A stretch of 64,000 nt of DNA from Stygiolobus azoricus. GTDB taxonomy: Archaea; Thermoproteota; Thermoprotei_A; Sulfolobales; Sulfolobaceae. A program made the position numbers and the translations under genes. Shown here piece by piece: positions 7,972-18,840 of the stretch. The stretch lies in NCBI RefSeq assembly GCF_009729035.1, contig NZ_CP045483.1:186001-250000 (forward strand), given 5' to 3'. The notes beneath the pieces were generated by a model. The model made no database searches, had not been told where the DNA came from, and worked only from the letters and a program-made list of their open reading frames with translations. How positions within the stretch are numbered: the stretch's first letter is position 1; every line of letters starts with the position of its first letter.

Positions 7972-8673
7972 ATGTTTAAAGACAAAGATTTTGTCTATAT
8001 TGACTACGTAGCAAAGATAAAAGATACTGGAGAAATATTCGATACAACTATTGAAGAGGAAGCTAAAAAAGCTAATATTTATGATAATGAAAAAATTTAC
8101 AAACCAAAACTCGTGATTCTGGGTGAAGGAGCTGTAATAAAAGGTCTTGAGGATGCCCTATACCAAATGAGTGTGGGAGAAGAAAAAGAAATAGAAATAC
8201 CACCGGAAAAAGCTTACGGTGAGAGAGATCCAAATAAAGTAAAAACGATGTCATTAGGGGAGTTGAGGAAACAAGGTATTAGACCTTATCCTAACATGAT
8301 GTTAAGGATGAGTAACGGGAGTATCGCCGTAGTAAAAAGTGTCACTGGAGGTAGAGTTGTCCTAGACTATAATCATCCGCTAGCTGGAAGGACATTAATA
8401 TACAAGATAAAGGTCGTAAAAGTAGCGGAAACAGAACTAGATAAAGTAAAAGCACTTTTGGAAAGATACTTCGGTAGCTCTAACGTAGACAAGTTTACTG
8501 TCGAGATAAGTAATGATAAGAAAGAAGTTAAGATAACTGTTCCCAAGGAACTTTACTTAGTGGAGGATCTGCAGTCAAGGATTTACGTTACTGCAAAGGA
8601 TATAATAACCTACGTATTGCCTGACGCTAACGTGTTATTCATAGAGACCTTTAACAAATCTAACTTCAGCTAA
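7972..8673 (+). CDS. FKBP-type peptidyl-prolyl cis-trans isomerase (SlyD-like)
   Basis: Protein-folding helper that isomerises Xaa-Pro bonds. The 233 residues start with an FKBP domain ([19 protein letters not shown], then [19 protein letters not shown]). An inserted chaperone flap follows around 75-130 ([15 protein letters not shown]), then the FKBP strand [13 protein letters not shown]. About 80 extra C-terminal residues form the alpha/beta extension seen in long archaeal FKBPs. Cytosolic by absence of signal peptide. The stop is eight bases inside the convergent egsA gene. Confidence 0.92.
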   Translation: MFKDKDFVYIDYVAKIKDTGEIFDTTIEEEAKKANIYDNEKIYKPKLVILGEGAVIKGLEDALYQMSVGEEKEIEIPPEKAYGERDPNKVKTMSLGELRKQGIRPYPNMMLRMSNGSIAVVKSVTGGRVVLDYNHPLAGRTLIYKIKVVKVAETELDKVKALLERYFGSSNVDKFTVEISNDKKEVKITVPKELYLVEDLQSRIYVTAKDIITYVLPDANVLFIETFNKSNFS

Positions 8674-9733
8674 TTACACCAGTTTCCTTAGCAATTTTTT
8701 CAGCCGAACTCCAACTTAACCCTCTGTCTCCCAGAATAGTGTATCTCTCAGGTCTTATGCTATGAGCGATTGTTAATGCCTTTATAACACCTTCATCAGG
8801 GATTCCTATTTCTTTGGCTTTAGTAGGTAAGCCTACTCTTTTCATAGCTCTTTTAATCTTCCTCCAGTTGATTCCATGAACGTAAGCCATTAGAATAGTC
8901 CCTATAGCAACTAACTCGCCGTGGAGACCCTTTCCTGGGTATAACATCTCTATCGCATGAGCGAATAAGTGCTCAGAACCACTTGCAGGTCTAGTACTAC
9001 CTGCCATCCCCATGGCTACTCCGCTACTTATAAGTGCTTCAACTAGGACTCTAACACCAGCCCTTATATCCTTGTTAAGGAGCTTCGTGCAGGACAGCGC
9101 ATGCTTTGCAGATAGTAAAGCTAAAGAGGCAGTATAATCACCGTAATATTCTCCGGTAATCTTGGAAGATAATTTCCAATCCCTTACTGCAATGAATTTA
9201 CCAAGAGTATCTCCTACTCCTGCGTTTATGAGCCTTCTAGGAGCTGATGAAAGTACTTGAATATCAGCTATGATACTCAAAGGTCCTTTTGCCTTAACTG
9301 ATATGGGCTTCCCTAACCCTTTTATTGAAGCAAAAGGTGAAGTTATGCCATCGTGAGATGGGGCTGTAGGTATACTAATGAATTCTTTATCTATCCTAAA
9401 TGCAACGTATTTGGCGACGTCTATTACACTACCCCCACCAATACCTATTATAGTATTAGCCTTGAACTGCTTTGCAAATTCACCTACTCTATTCACTTCC
9501 TCTATGTCAGCACTTTGGACTTCTATCACTTCATGCTTAAAATCTCCTATTGACTCGAGAAGTTTTGACGCTGCACTTTTCCTAACTATAGGACCTGTAA
9601 CTATTAGAAAGGGATCGGATAGATTTAGAGAAGTCAAATATTCCCTAACGTTTAAAATAACGTCATTGCCTATATAAACTCTCTTCGGTAGATCAATTAC
9701 ATGTTCTTTACTTTCCACAATTGTACATAACAA
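8666..9733 (-). CDS. egsA: sn-Glycerol-1-phosphate dehydrogenase [NAD(P)+]
   Basis: Makes sn-glycerol-1-phosphate from dihydroxyacetone phosphate, the step that fixes the archaeal lipid stereochemistry. The 355-residue protein has the iron-alcohol-dehydrogenase-like layout: nucleotide-binding [16 protein letters not shown] near residue 97, [16 protein letters not shown] near 123, and metal ligands in [11 protein letters not shown] near 255 and [10 protein letters not shown] near 274. Start is ATG. Single gene between the FKBP and fttA genes, divergent from the latter. Confidence 0.96.
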   Translation of the reverse strand: MLCTIVESKEHVIDLPKRVYIGNDVILNVREYLTSLNLSDPFLIVTGPIVRKSAASKLLESIGDFKHEVIEVQSADIEEVNRVGEFAKQFKANTIIGIGGGSVIDVAKYVAFRIDKEFISIPTAPSHDGITSPFASIKGLGKPISVKAKGPLSIIADIQVLSSAPRRLINAGVGDTLGKFIAVRDWKLSSKITGEYYGDYTASLALLSAKHALSCTKLLNKDIRAGVRVLVEALISSGVAMGMAGSTRPASGSEHLFAHAIEMLYPGKGLHGELVAIGTILMAYVHGINWRKIKRAMKRVGLPTKAKEIGIPDEGVIKALTIAHSIRPERYTILGDRGLSWSSAEKIAKETGVIS

Positions 9734-9800
9734 GAATTTAAATATTAAAAGTTGCTATACATGAGCTTGTAAGTCTACTTCTTTAGAGTTGGTGAATACT

Positions 9801-11714
9801 GTGAGTTCAGTTAGATTAAATATAATATCAGCAATATATGGAAATCTACCTAAAGAAGTCAACATAACAAAAATCGAGTTCGAGGGGCCTGAGATCGCAG
9901 TCTACGTAAGGAACCCTTCAGTGCTTGCTGATAAAGGTGAAATAGTAAAGAAGATAGCTAAAGATATAAAGAAAAGAATAGTTATCAAAGCTGATGAAAA
10001 AGCTAGAAAAGATAAGAAAGAAACAGAAGAAATTATAAGGAATTTAGTACCGAAAGAAGCTGAAATTGTGAACATAAAGTTTGATGACGAGTTAGGTGAA
10101 GTTTTAATAAAGGCAAAGAAGCCTGGACTCGTAATAGGAAAAGGAGGAACACTTCAGAACAAAATCTTTTATGAAACTTATTGGAGACCTGTTATTGTCA
10201 GGGAACCTCCAATAAAATCTAGGACTATAGACAGTATCCTCACCCATATATACAACGAAACCGAATACCACGCAAAAATCCTGAAAGTTTTTGGAGAAAG
10301 AATACACAGGGAGTTGTTGTTCAAAGATAGATACGTTAGAATAACTGCATTAGGCGGATTTTACGAAGTAGGTAGATCAGCAGTTTTAGTAGAGACTCCT
10401 GAAAGCAAAATCCTATTGGACGTGGGACTAAACCCTAGTGTTACGGGAGGAGAGAAGTTCTACCCGAGGATTGATATTGACCAAGTGAGGTTGGAGGATA
10501 TTGATGCCGTAGTGGTAACTCATGCTCACTTAGATCATTGTGGAATGGTTCCTCTCCTATTCAAGTACGGCTATAATGGGCCAGTGTACACTACTGCGCC
10601 TACAAGGGATATAATGGCTTTAATGCAATTAGACGCATTAGACGTGGCTGAGAAGGAAGGTAGACCAACGCCCTACACTGCTAAGGAAGTAAGAAAGGAA
10701 CTACTCCACACGATAACTTTAGATTACGAGGAAGTAACAGACATAGCCCCAGACGTTAAGCTTACGTTCTACAACGCTGGACATATCATAGGTTCAGCTA
10801 TGGCTCATCTACACATAGGAGAAGGGACGCATAACATAGTTTATACTGGTGACTTCAAATATGCAAAGACTAAATTACTTGATAAAGCTAATGACGAGTT
10901 TTTAAGAGTAGACACTATGATAATGGAAACAACTTACGGTGCACAAGAACAAGAAGGAAGGGAAGAGGCGGAAGAGAAGTTAATCAACATAATAAATGGC
11001 ACGTTAAATAGGGGTGGTAGAGTGCTAATTCCAGTTCTGGCGGTAGGTAGAGGGCAAGAGATAATGTTAGTGTTGAATGAGGCGATGAAAAACAAGAAGA
11101 TACCAGAGGTACCAATATACGTTACTGGATTAGTTGACGAGATCACAGCAATACATAATGCATATCCTGAAATGTTAAGCAGAGAAGTCAGGGAGGCAAT
11201 ACTTTACAAAGATGAAAACCCTTTCACATCTGAGTTCTTCCATAGGATAGAAGGATTTAGAGAAGATATTGCCCAAGGAGAACCTTCAATAATTTTAGCT
11301 ACTTCTGGAATGCTAAACGGCGGTCCTGCAGTAGAGTTTTTCAAAACTATGGCACCAGACAGTAAGAACTCAATAATCTTCGTAAGTTATCAGGCTGAAG
11401 GAACCTTAGGTAGAAAGGTTAGAGATGGGGTAAAAGAAATTCAGATTATAGATAGAGATGGAAGAGTAGAAAATATAAGGATAGAGATGGAAGTAAATCA
11501 TGTTGAAGGATTTTCAGGGCACTCTGACAGAAGGCAACTCTTGTACTACTTACGTAACTTAAGTGCTAAGCCTAGGAATCTAGTACTAAATCACGGCGAA
11601 CCTAATGCTATAGAATCTTTCAGAAGACAAGTTGAGAGAGAAAAAGAAAAACTAGGGCTAAGAGGCACGAAAATATATACGCCACAGATCTTAGACAGCT
11701 TACGATTAGTGTAG
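9801..11714 (+). CDS. fttA: FttA/aCPSF1 transcription termination ribonuclease (KH, MBL and beta-CASP domains)
   Basis: Archaeal homologue of CPSF73 that cuts nascent RNA and terminates transcription. N-terminal KH region (about 1-140) with [13 protein letters not shown], then metallo-beta-lactamase core with [12 protein letters not shown] near 240, [13 protein letters not shown] near 350, the beta-CASP segment from about 375, and C-terminal [15 protein letters not shown] plus NHGEPNA. About 637 residues, normal for aCPSF1. I prefer GTG at 9801 because GGTGA lies five bases upstream; TTG at 9789 and GTG at 9792 are in-frame alternatives. Confidence 0.95.
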   Translation: MSSVRLNIISAIYGNLPKEVNITKIEFEGPEIAVYVRNPSVLADKGEIVKKIAKDIKKRIVIKADEKARKDKKETEEIIRNLVPKEAEIVNIKFDDELGEVLIKAKKPGLVIGKGGTLQNKIFYETYWRPVIVREPPIKSRTIDSILTHIYNETEYHAKILKVFGERIHRELLFKDRYVRITALGGFYEVGRSAVLVETPESKILLDVGLNPSVTGGEKFYPRIDIDQVRLEDIDAVVVTHAHLDHCGMVPLLFKYGYNGPVYTTAPTRDIMALMQLDALDVAEKEGRPTPYTAKEVRKELLHTITLDYEEVTDIAPDVKLTFYNAGHIIGSAMAHLHIGEGTHNIVYTGDFKYAKTKLLDKANDEFLRVDTMIMETTYGAQEQEGREEAEEKLINIINGTLNRGGRVLIPVLAVGRGQEIMLVLNEAMKNKKIPEVPIYVTGLVDEITAIHNAYPEMLSREVREAILYKDENPFTSEFFHRIEGFREDIAQGEPSIILATSGMLNGGPAVEFFKTMAPDSKNSIIFVSYQAEGTLGRKVRDGVKEIQIIDRDGRVENIRIEMEVNHVEGFSGHSDRRQLLYYLRNLSAKPRNLVLNHGEPNAIESFRRQVEREKEKLGLRGTKIYTPQILDSLRLV

Positions 11715-11762
11715 ACTATCCTAATTGTTTTAAACTTTAACTTCCAAGATATACGCTAGAAT

Positions 11763-12608
11763 ATGGTTCTTAGAAACGAAAAGGCTAATTTTGACTTTTC
11801 TTTATCATTACGTCTAATAAATTTCCTTAATACGTTGAGAATACAGAATAATGTACCCAGCGTGAGGTATGCAAATACCGGTTTCGCCCACTTTAGATCA
11901 GCCTATATGGTAAAGACGAGAGTTTTCAGCCATTATGACGTAACTGGAATAGCCCCTCAGCTTTTCTTTACGACTCTAGGCAATTATTACTACATGGAAG
12001 AATCGATTGGATACGCATGGTCTAATACACCTCTTTCTTATTCATCAACTGTCCAAATTAGTGAAAAGTTACTTTACGATATGGTATATAATGACGCAGA
12101 TGAAGGATGGTTCCATAGAGATACTTTGCTCGATCCTTGTTTTAACTATGCAGATATTTCTGTATCTTTTAACTTTAATGAGATATATCTAGACGTAGCA
12201 ATGATAAATGCAAGAGTTGATTGGATTTCTACACCGAAAATAAGTAACGGAATTTTTTCTTTAAAAGGTAGGTTAACGGACGATAACTTCATTCCAAAGC
12301 AATTAATCATTTATAGGGACGAGATAAAACCTGATCGTATCAATGAACACAGTTATTCCTTAGGAGAGCCAGTTGCTGGAGTAATACCTAAGCCCCACTA
12401 TTATAAAGGCATTGAGACAATAAGACCTTATAAGTGGAGAATGGATTCAAGTATTATCGAAGTAGAGTTCCCGCTTAAATTTTTCACGAGGGGAGTATAT
12501 ACGATTCTACTTTACGCTGAGGATAAGAGAAAAATCCATTGGAGCCCATATACTAAGAGAAAGATTGGAGAGTGCGGGATTATGATGTATTCCTTTCTTG
12601 TAAAGTAG
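11763..12608 (+). CDS. CAP/SCP-like domain protein (281 aa)
   Basis: The first 150 residues resemble the CAP superfamily: LINFLNTLRIQNNVPSVRY, then FSHYDVTG, ESIGYAW, and WFHRDTLLDPCFNYADISV, which corresponds to the HRDNILDPxFxxAGIGV core. The second half is beta-rich (a possible Ig-like domain) and unrecognised. CAP proteins are usually exported, yet no signal peptide is visible at this ATG or in the short upstream region, so location is uncertain. Monocistronic, between fttA and tRNA-Val. Confidence 0.65.
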   Translation: MVLRNEKANFDFSLSLRLINFLNTLRIQNNVPSVRYANTGFAHFRSAYMVKTRVFSHYDVTGIAPQLFFTTLGNYYYMEESIGYAWSNTPLSYSSTVQISEKLLYDMVYNDADEGWFHRDTLLDPCFNYADISVSFNFNEIYLDVAMINARVDWISTPKISNGIFSLKGRLTDDNFIPKQLIIYRDEIKPDRINEHSYSLGEPVAGVIPKPHYYKGIETIRPYKWRMDSSIIEVEFPLKFFTRGVYTILLYAEDKRKIHWSPYTKRKIGECGIMMYSFLVK

Positions 12609-12611
12609 ATA

Positions 12612-12703
<92 letters not shown>

Positions 12704-12805
12704 ATAAAAATAAAAAGTACTCGCTTAAAAGATTAAGGCTTAAACTATTTTAGGAAAAAGTAGAAAAGGGGAAAGTAAAGGCTTATGCCTAATACATCCT
12801 AGATT

Positions 12806-13063
12806 TTACTCTTCTGACCTTAACGATTCCTTTCTCCACTGTTTTATTTCTGCTATTGCTTCTTTTCCTTCCATATATTTCATTCTTATTTTTCCTTTTT
12901 CGAATAAGGCATTTATATACCTTATATCGCCGTCATCCCATCTATCATACTCTATAAGCCTACCTAAGTTGAACCTTTTGGATATGTTTCTTAGCATCCT
13001 GATCTCATAATCTCTTAAGGAATCGTCTCTCTCTGGTGTTATAAATGCAAAAAGCTTTCTCAC
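12806..13063 (-). CDS. Conserved small hypothetical protein (85 aa)
   Basis: Unrecognised charged protein starting with GTG: RKLFAFITPERDDSLRDYEIR, then an alpha-helical segment and a C-terminal WRKESLRSEE. It has no signal peptide, no cysteines and no membrane segment. Its composition (many Arg, Lys, Glu, Asp) and lack of internal low-complexity sequence favour a real gene over chance. Downstream is tRNA-Val; upstream is a 186-base AT-rich gap shared with the divergent EVE gene. Confidence 0.6.
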   Translation of the reverse strand: MRKLFAFITPERDDSLRDYEIRMLRNISKRFNLGRLIEYDRWDDGDIRYINALFEKGKIRMKYMEGKEAIAEIKQWRKESLRSEE

Positions 13064-13249
13064 ATGGTTTTGATCAATTATGTCTTATTAAGTTTTAGGT
13101 TCATTTTCCTTGTAAGATTAAACTTTTACGGTGGACTTAAAGTAAAAAAAGTGTCAACAGTGATTGTATACAATTTTCTTTTTTGAAATTATTTTAAATT
13201 ATTTGGAAAAATACGTCATACTTAAATAGTCAGGGGAGTTTTGATAACC

Positions 13250-13699
13250 GTGGCTTACTGGATAATCCCCGTACAAGAAGACTTTTGGGAGACAATTTTC
13301 TCAACAAACATTTATGGTTACAATAAGGAGAACATCAAACAGTACGTGAAAAAGGACGACGGGATAATATTTTACGTGAATAAATACTACGCAAAGAAAT
13401 ACGGGGGGAAATTTGTAGGGATTTATAAGGTTGTATCAGACTGGTTTGTGGATAACACTATATTGTTTCCTGAAGAAAAAATAAAAAATAAACCAATTTA
13501 TATTTATAGAATAAAATTGGAAAAAATTATAGTAGGTGAGTGTGCATCCAAGGACATTATTGAAAAAGTACACTTCATCGAAGACAAATATCAGTTTTCC
13601 AAGTATCTCAGAAATGTTCCAGCCAACCTTAAGAGACCCGTACCTTTCATAGACGTTCAATTAATAGAGCAATGCCTTAGGGAATCAATATTCATATAA
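13250..13699 (+). CDS. EVE-domain protein (PUA-like, possible modified-base reader)
   Basis: About 149 residues making a single EVE domain: AYWIIPVQEDFWETIF at the start, then IKQYVKKDDGIIFYVN, KFVGIYKVVSDWFVDN and a late PVPFIDV. EVE and the related YTH domains bind modified bases in nucleic acids; several occur in restriction-like systems, others in tRNA biology. The TATA-like ACTTAAATAG at about 13219-13228 is about 25 bases before GTG 13250, so I choose a leaderless GTG there; TTG at 13241 is the alternative. No nuclease or methylase neighbour is present. Confidence 0.75.
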   Translation: MAYWIIPVQEDFWETIFSTNIYGYNKENIKQYVKKDDGIIFYVNKYYAKKYGGKFVGIYKVVSDWFVDNTILFPEEKIKNKPIYIYRIKLEKIIVGECASKDIIEKVHFIEDKYQFSKYLRNVPANLKRPVPFIDVQLIEQCLRESIFI

Positions 13700-14003
13700 C
13701 CGATATGAAGTTCTTAATCGCGTTAATTAACTCCTTGACTAGTCTTTCGAGGAGAAAGTTATAGATGAAGATTATCAAGTACTTCAATCTCATTAGTATT
13801 AGAATATTCCTTGATATTTTAATGTGGTGTTGAATATACGCCCTTAATTTCTCTCCTACAGCTTCTATATACATTTCTTTTAGAAAGTATAAGAACCTCT
13901 TGATTACTAATCGCAATTCTTTGTCATTCTTACAATAAGCTATCTCCTTGAGGTAACTCTCATAAGTTTTCCTAACAATAGTGTAGTCAATAACGTCTTT
14001 CAT
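13692..14003 (-). CDS. Hypothetical small helical protein (103 aa)
   Basis: Unrecognised, predicted all-helical, rich in Ile, Leu, Lys and Tyr, with a more hydrophobic region LILMRLKYLIIFIYNFLLERL near residue 70 that could be a membrane-associated helix. Its 3' end overlaps the convergent EVE gene by eight bases. ATG start is followed by MKDVIDYTIVRKTYESYLKE. With no family match from memory and high AT content, I rate it as possible rather than certain. Confidence 0.4.
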   Translation of the reverse strand: MKDVIDYTIVRKTYESYLKEIAYCKNDKELRLVIKRFLYFLKEMYIEAVGEKLRAYIQHHIKISRNILILMRLKYLIIFIYNFLLERLVKELINAIKNFISVI

Positions 14004-14120
14004 GTTATATATATTATTTCGATAATATAATAAAAGACATGAGGTCGGAACATTTACCTAGTTAACAGTATTCCCTATAAAGGATAGGATATTTTACCTT
14101 CTAGTAACATATTATTACCC

Positions 14121-15284
14121 ATGAACTTAATAAAAAACAAAAAACTACTTATGCATGTAGGACCCGTAGACATATACGAAGAAGTTCTTTATGCGGGTCT
14201 AAAAAATAACGTAGGCTTCACCTCGGAAGAGTTTGTAAATGTATTTAGGGATTCTCTGAAAGGACTAAGGTACTTATTCCAAGTAGACGACACATACCAA
14301 CCTTTCATAATACCTGGTGGTGGCACGTCTGCTATGGAAAGCGTTACGTCATTTTTAACAAAAGGAGATAAAATACTAGTAGTGTCAAACGGAGTTTTCG
14401 GAGACAGATGGATAAACATATTCAAAAAGTACCCAGTAGAAGTAGATTATCTCAAAGCCGAAGCAGGAGATTATGTTTCAATAGACTCTGTAAAGGAAAA
14501 GGTAAAGCAAAAACATTACAAGCTTATTACGTTTACCCACGTGGAGACAAGTACTGGTGTAAGACATCCAATAAAGGAAAGTGTCAAAGAGATAAAGGAC
14601 TACGTAGATATAGTAGTAGTAGACGGCGTGTCAAGCGTAGGTGCAGAAGAAGTAAAAGCTAAGGATTGGGATGTTGACATCTATTTAACGGCTAGTCAGA
14701 AAGCGATAGGAGCTCCCCCAGGTTTAGGTCTTTTAGTAATCTCGGAAAACGCCATGAAACACTTGAGAGAAGATAATATAGCTGGTTATTACCTTGACCT
14801 GAAGAATTGGTTACCAGTGATGAGGAGCATGGAGGAAGGTAAAGCGGCTTACTTCTCTACACTTCCAGTCCATACTGTTTTCATGCTTAATGAAGCACTG
14901 AAGTTAATACAAGATGAAGGAATAGAGAACAGAGTAAAAAGACACGAGAAAGTAGCAGGGGCTATAAGGACTGGTATTGAAGGGATGGGATTAGAAATAG
15001 TAGCAAAGAGACCAGAAGCCTATAGTAACACAGTGACTGGAGTGATGTTAAGGAAAGCTAAAGCACAAGATGTTCTTTCTGAAATCGTAAAAGAGGGAGT
15101 AGAAATAGCCCCAGGGGTACATCCGTCATTACAAGGTAAATACGTTAGAATAGGTCACATGGGCTGGGTTACCCCTAACGATGCAATAATTACCATATCT
15201 GCATTAGAGAGAACCCTTAAAAGATTAGGAGAAGACATCAGAGTAGGCGAAGGAGTGAGGGCAGCACAATCTTATTTAACATAG
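14121..15284 (+). CDS. Class V aminotransferase (serine/alanine-glyoxylate or serine-pyruvate type)
   Basis: PLP-dependent transaminase of 387 residues. Visible: [14 protein letters not shown] at the start (family GP motif), GGGTSAMES near 70, [11 protein letters not shown] near 137, [11 protein letters not shown] near 170, and [16 protein letters not shown] near 193 with the Schiff-base lysine. C-terminal VRIGHMGWV is the arginine/glycine motif that holds the substrate carboxylate. Likely converts glyoxylate or pyruvate to glycine or alanine with serine or alanine as donor. It is followed after 18 bases by the BluB-like gene, so an operon is likely. Confidence 0.9.
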   Translation: MNLIKNKKLLMHVGPVDIYEEVLYAGLKNNVGFTSEEFVNVFRDSLKGLRYLFQVDDTYQPFIIPGGGTSAMESVTSFLTKGDKILVVSNGVFGDRWINIFKKYPVEVDYLKAEAGDYVSIDSVKEKVKQKHYKLITFTHVETSTGVRHPIKESVKEIKDYVDIVVVDGVSSVGAEEVKAKDWDVDIYLTASQKAIGAPPGLGLLVISENAMKHLREDNIAGYYLDLKNWLPVMRSMEEGKAAYFSTLPVHTVFMLNEALKLIQDEGIENRVKRHEKVAGAIRTGIEGMGLEIVAKRPEAYSNTVTGVMLRKAKAQDVLSEIVKEGVEIAPGVHPSLQGKYVRIGHMGWVTPNDAIITISALERTLKRLGEDIRVGEGVRAAQSYLT

Positions 15285-15302
15285 TCTGGATAGATTATCC
15301 AT

Positions 15303-15971
15303 ATGGACTTATATGAGGCAATTAAAAAGAGGAGGGATGTAAGAAGTTACTACATTAAAGATAAGCCCATACCAGACCATGTTTTGGCTAAAATTTTGTT
15401 AGCCGCTCATTATGCACCTTCGGTAGGTTTTTCTCAACCCTGGAACTTCATAGTGATAAAAGATATAGAGACAAGAAAGAGGATAAAGGAATTAGTAGAA
15501 GTTGAGAGAGAAAGATTTAGAAACTTATTACCTGAAGACAGGAAAAAGATTTTTGACAAAATAAAGATTGAGGCGATACTAGATACCCCTATCAACTTAG
15601 CAGTAACATGCGATCCAACACGATTTGCTCCCTATGTCTTAGGCAGAATGACGATGCCCGAACTCTGCCAGTATAGCACTGTTCTAGCCATAGAAAATCT
15701 GTGGCTTGCAGCTACTGCAGAAGGCATAGGTGTAGGATGGGTAAGCTTTTTCAAAAAGGAAGATGTAAAGAGGATTCTTTCGATCCCAGAACACGTTGAT
15801 TTAGTAGCTTATTTAACGTTAGGTTATGTAGAAAAGTTCCCTGAGAGACCAGAACTTGAAGAAAAAGGTTGGCTTAATAGACTACCGTTAGAAGAACTAG
15901 TTTACATAGACACCTTTGGCAAAAAACCCGATGAGAGTTTCATAAATGTCTTAAGAAATTCAAAATTTTAG
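15303..15971 (+). CDS. BluB-like flavin nitroreductase (5,6-dimethylbenzimidazole synthase family)
   Basis: 222-residue nitroreductase fold: [21 protein letters not shown] at the N-terminus (FMN phosphate), [23 protein letters not shown] near 32-54, [18 protein letters not shown] near 136 and [18 protein letters not shown] near 180. The combination of [11 protein letters not shown] and the C-terminal PELEEKGW is typical of BluB, which cleaves reduced FMN to 5,6-dimethylbenzimidazole for the cobalamin lower ligand. Whether this archaeal member does so is unproven; a general nitroreductase role is the alternative. Translationally close to the aminotransferase upstream. Confidence 0.8.
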   Translation: MDLYEAIKKRRDVRSYYIKDKPIPDHVLAKILLAAHYAPSVGFSQPWNFIVIKDIETRKRIKELVEVERERFRNLLPEDRKKIFDKIKIEAILDTPINLAVTCDPTRFAPYVLGRMTMPELCQYSTVLAIENLWLAATAEGIGVGWVSFFKKEDVKRILSIPEHVDLVAYLTLGYVEKFPERPELEEKGWLNRLPLEELVYIDTFGKKPDESFINVLRNSKF

Positions 15972-16158
15972 TTCCTAGAGTAGACACTACAAGATACTCT
16001 ACAAAAAACACACTAAGTATATAAAGCAATAAGAACGGTGTTGAAATCGCAAGTGAAAAAACCTTCTCGCCATAGATATCTTTAATTGCATATAGTCCTA
16101 TCTTAACGTCAATAATTGTTAAAAACAGAGAGAGTAAGCCGAAAATAATTTTATTCAT
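15940..16158 (-). CDS. Small two-helix membrane protein (72 aa)
   Basis: Unrecognised protein with two likely membrane helices, about 4-26 ([21 protein letters not shown]) and 36-58 ([21 protein letters not shown]). The ATG at 16158 is followed by a normal codon pattern, and the 3' end overlaps the convergent BluB-like gene by 32 bases. The coding call rests on the clear hydrophobic pattern only. Confidence 0.45.
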   Translation of the reverse strand: MNKIIFGLLSLFLTIIDVKIGLYAIKDIYGEKVFSLAISTPFLLLYILSVFFVEYLVVSTLGTKILNFLRHL

Positions 16159-16204
16159 TAAGGAAAAAATATATTTACTAAAAGATAAGGATTTTTGTTT
16201 CGTT

Positions 16205-16699
16205 CTAGTTCGTAGATCTAGCAGTCTTTAAGAACGAAAGTATTCCACCAGATTTTAATATCTCTAGAGGCATCCCAGTTATACCTTTCCCCTTTAGTGT
16301 AATGTTGTCATTGACTATTATTTCCCCAGTCTCCACATTTACCTTAACGTAATCACCTTGATTTATCTTCTTAGTAGCGTCAGGAAGTATTATTACTGGA
16401 AGACCGTTATTGATAGCATTTCTGAAGAATATTCTAGCAAAAGATTCAGCAATTACAGCCCTTACCCCGGCCGCCTTCAAAGCAATAGCAGCTTGTTCCC
16501 TAGAGGAGCCCATTCCAAAAACTTTACCCGCAACTAGTATAACTCCCTGAGATGCTTTCTTGTAGAACTCAGGATCTAAAGGCTCCATCGCATGTTGTGC
16601 TAGATATTGTGGGTCAGTGTACTTCAAGTGTCTAGCTGGAATAATAATGTCAGTGTCTATCTTATCTCCGAATTTTAGAACCTTTCCTTCTACTATCAT
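16205..16699 (-). CDS. leuD: 3-Isopropylmalate/homoaconitate dehydratase small subunit
   Basis: Swivel domain of the aconitase-family isomerase that acts in leucine (or lysine-type homoaconitate) biosynthesis. 164 residues with [18 protein letters not shown] at the N-terminus, [18 protein letters not shown] near 57 (substrate-binding GSSREQ), and [17 protein letters not shown] near 86. Length is standard for the separate archaeal subunit. ATG overlaps the leuC stop by four bases, so it is translationally coupled. Substrate choice between isopropylmalate and homoaconitate cannot be settled from sequence by eye. Confidence 0.93.
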   Translation of the reverse strand: MIVEGKVLKFGDKIDTDIIIPARHLKYTDPQYLAQHAMEPLDPEFYKKASQGVILVAGKVFGMGSSREQAAIALKAAGVRAVIAESFARIFFRNAINNGLPVIILPDATKKINQGDYVKVNVETGEIIVNDNITLKGKGITGMPLEILKSGGILSFLKTARSTN

Positions 16700-17943
16700 G
16701 AGAATCGCCTCGGGTCAGTTATTTTACCCTCAACAGCAGTAGCTGCAGCTACAGCTGGTCCAGCTAGATATACCTTTGAGTCTGGGCTTCCCATCCTACC
16801 TTTGAAGTTTCTTGAACTCGTTGACACCATCACCTCACCCGGTCCAGCGACTCCAAAGTGTCCTCCCAAACATGGGCCACATGTCCCGTAAGTCACTACA
16901 CATCCAGCTTGGACTAGAGTATCAATATAGCCTAATTCCATAGCCTTCTTGAACAAATCATAAGAAGCAGGGATAGCTATACACCTTGTCTTGACCCTTC
17001 TACCCTTCATTATCTTAGCTGCCATTTCAAAATCACTAAGTCTACCGTTGGTACATGAACCGATGTACACCTGATCCACTTCTAATCCCTCTACTTCGCC
17101 TACGGTCTTTACATTATCTACACTGTGAGGAGCAGCAACTAATGGCTCTAACTTCGAAAGGTCTATCGTATACTCGTCCTTATACTTAGCCCCACTATCA
17201 GGCTGAATAACTGGAGGCTCATAGCCCCTCATAGTCTTAATATAGTTCACTGTCTCGGAGTCTGGAACAAACATCAGAGCATCTGCATTCATTTCTATTC
17301 CCATGTTTGATACAGTTGCTCTAAAGTCCATTGGGAATGCTGAAGGCTCTTTTACAAACACCTCTATAGCCATACCGTTGAAGTAATCCGCCTTAAAATC
17401 TCCAAGTATTTTCAGTGCTACGTCTTTACCGTTTATCCATTTGTTAGGTTTACTTTCTAATGTAATCTTAAACGGTTCAGGAACCACTACCCATGTCTTC
17501 CCAGTTATCACTGCAGCAGCTACATCACTTGCACCTAATCCTTGTGCGAAAGCCCCTACTGCTCCAGAAGTTGTAGTGTGACTATCTGCTGCTACTATTA
17601 CATAACCGGGGTTTGCATACCTCTCCAACAATAGCTGATGTAATATACCAACGTTTATATCATGAAAGTTCGGTATTGACAAGTTCTTTACAAAATGTCT
17701 TATTTGATCTTGAATTTCTGCACTTCTGACATCAGGCGGTGGAGCTAAGTGATCAAACGCTATTACTATCTTACTCTTATCGAACACTTTTAACATTCCG
17801 GCTTTCTCCATGACCTCTATTACGTGGTAACCTGTTAGATCGTGAAACGCCGCTATATCCACTTTGATTTCTGTAACGTCACCAGGAGACACGTTTTTCC
17901 CGGCAGCTCTGCTCAAAATTTTTTCAGTTAATGTTTGAGACAT
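16696..17943 (-). CDS. leuC: 3-Isopropylmalate/homoaconitate dehydratase large subunit
   Basis: 415-residue aconitase-family catalytic subunit carrying the [4Fe-4S] cluster. Ligand cysteines are in GSCTNGR near residue 297 and [10 protein letters not shown] near 357; other motifs are [21 protein letters not shown] near 120 and [11 protein letters not shown] near 377. Works with LeuD downstream. The intergenic stretch between this start and the tatC stop is only 63 bases, but tatC lies upstream on the same strand and could be co-transcribed; an AATATTTAT element there may be its own promoter. Confidence 0.94.
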   Translation of the reverse strand: MSQTLTEKILSRAAGKNVSPGDVTEIKVDIAAFHDLTGYHVIEVMEKAGMLKVFDKSKIVIAFDHLAPPPDVRSAEIQDQIRHFVKNLSIPNFHDINVGILHQLLLERYANPGYVIVAADSHTTTSGAVGAFAQGLGASDVAAAVITGKTWVVVPEPFKITLESKPNKWINGKDVALKILGDFKADYFNGMAIEVFVKEPSAFPMDFRATVSNMGIEMNADALMFVPDSETVNYIKTMRGYEPPVIQPDSGAKYKDEYTIDLSKLEPLVAAPHSVDNVKTVGEVEGLEVDQVYIGSCTNGRLSDFEMAAKIMKGRRVKTRCIAIPASYDLFKKAMELGYIDTLVQAGCVVTYGTCGPCLGGHFGVAGPGEVMVSTSSRNFKGRMGSPDSKVYLAGPAVAAATAVEGKITDPRRFS

Positions 17944-18006
17944 CGGGTAGATAAGTTAGAAAGGGTAAAAATAAATATTTATACCGTTGATGGTTTCCAT
18001 TTCGAA

Positions 18007-18840
18007 CTATTTAGTGAGCACTTTTTCCAAATTATTGCTCTTTTTAGCTATTAAGTAGGATACTCCTATTCCGGCAAAATATAAAGCGGAAAGGATTATA
18101 CCTATAATTGTCTCTATGAGCCCACCCGTAGTACCCGGTGATATTATCCATGCTATTATAAAGGAAATCATAACACCCCATCTCCAGTTTTGTAACCAAG
18201 TCTTAGGTTTCACTAAACCTAACTTTGTCATTCCAGCCATCACTAATGGTAACTCAAATGCTATACCAGTAGCCGTCATGAGCAGTAAAATCGTTGAGAC
18301 TATCGACTTAAAGCTAAGTGTTGGGTCAATATTTAACGCTATATCATACCTATAGACAAAGAGGAACATAAAGGGAATAATTATAAAATACGCGAATGCA
18401 GAACCTGCCGCAAAAAGGAGTACAGCGGGAATTATAGTCATCCTGATGAATTTTTTCTCGCGCTCGTATAGAGCTGGAGCTACGAAAGCCCAAAACTCCC
18501 TAGCAATAAACGGGGAGGCTGAAAATAAAGCTAGATAAGCCGCTACTGATAGACCAGAAAACATAGGATCCAAGGTATTTATAACTATGGGTTTTAGCCC
18601 GACCGGTAATTCCCTGTCTATAAAATCCCTAACAAATATCACTGCTATACTATGATATAGTGAAGGATAAAGAATCGGAACTGTAAAAGAACCTACTTTT
18701 ATGAATGTAATTCCAAACATAAAGTACAGCATGAAGAAAAAAGCCAAAATCATAATTATTCTTTTAATCCTAGTGGCTAATTCCTTAATGTGCTCCAGTA
18801 AGGGTAACTCCTTGTCTTGAGTCTGTCTCTGATAGCTCAT
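18007..18840 (-). CDS. tatC: Twin-arginine translocase subunit TatC
   Basis: Membrane core of the Tat exporter for folded, cofactor-containing proteins. 277 residues with about six hydrophobic helices, and the conserved early segment LPLLEHIKELATRIKR (the L-x-E-L-x-x-R cytoplasmic motif) followed by EFWAFVAPALYEREKKF near 120, the best-known TatC signature. Its ATG overlaps the upstream TatA/B-like stop by four bases. Sulfolobales need Tat for periplasm-side Rieske and molybdo-enzymes in acid. Confidence 0.95.
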   Translation of the reverse strand: MSYQRQTQDKELPLLEHIKELATRIKRIIMILAFFFMLYFMFGITFIKVGSFTVPILYPSLYHSIAVIFVRDFIDRELPVGLKPIVINTLDPMFSGLSVAAYLALFSASPFIAREFWAFVAPALYEREKKFIRMTIIPAVLLFAAGSAFAYFIIIPFMFLFVYRYDIALNIDPTLSFKSIVSTILLLMTATGIAFELPLVMAGMTKLGLVKPKTWLQNWRWGVMISFIIAWIISPGTTGGLIETIIGIILSALYFAGIGVSYLIAKKSNNLEKVLTK

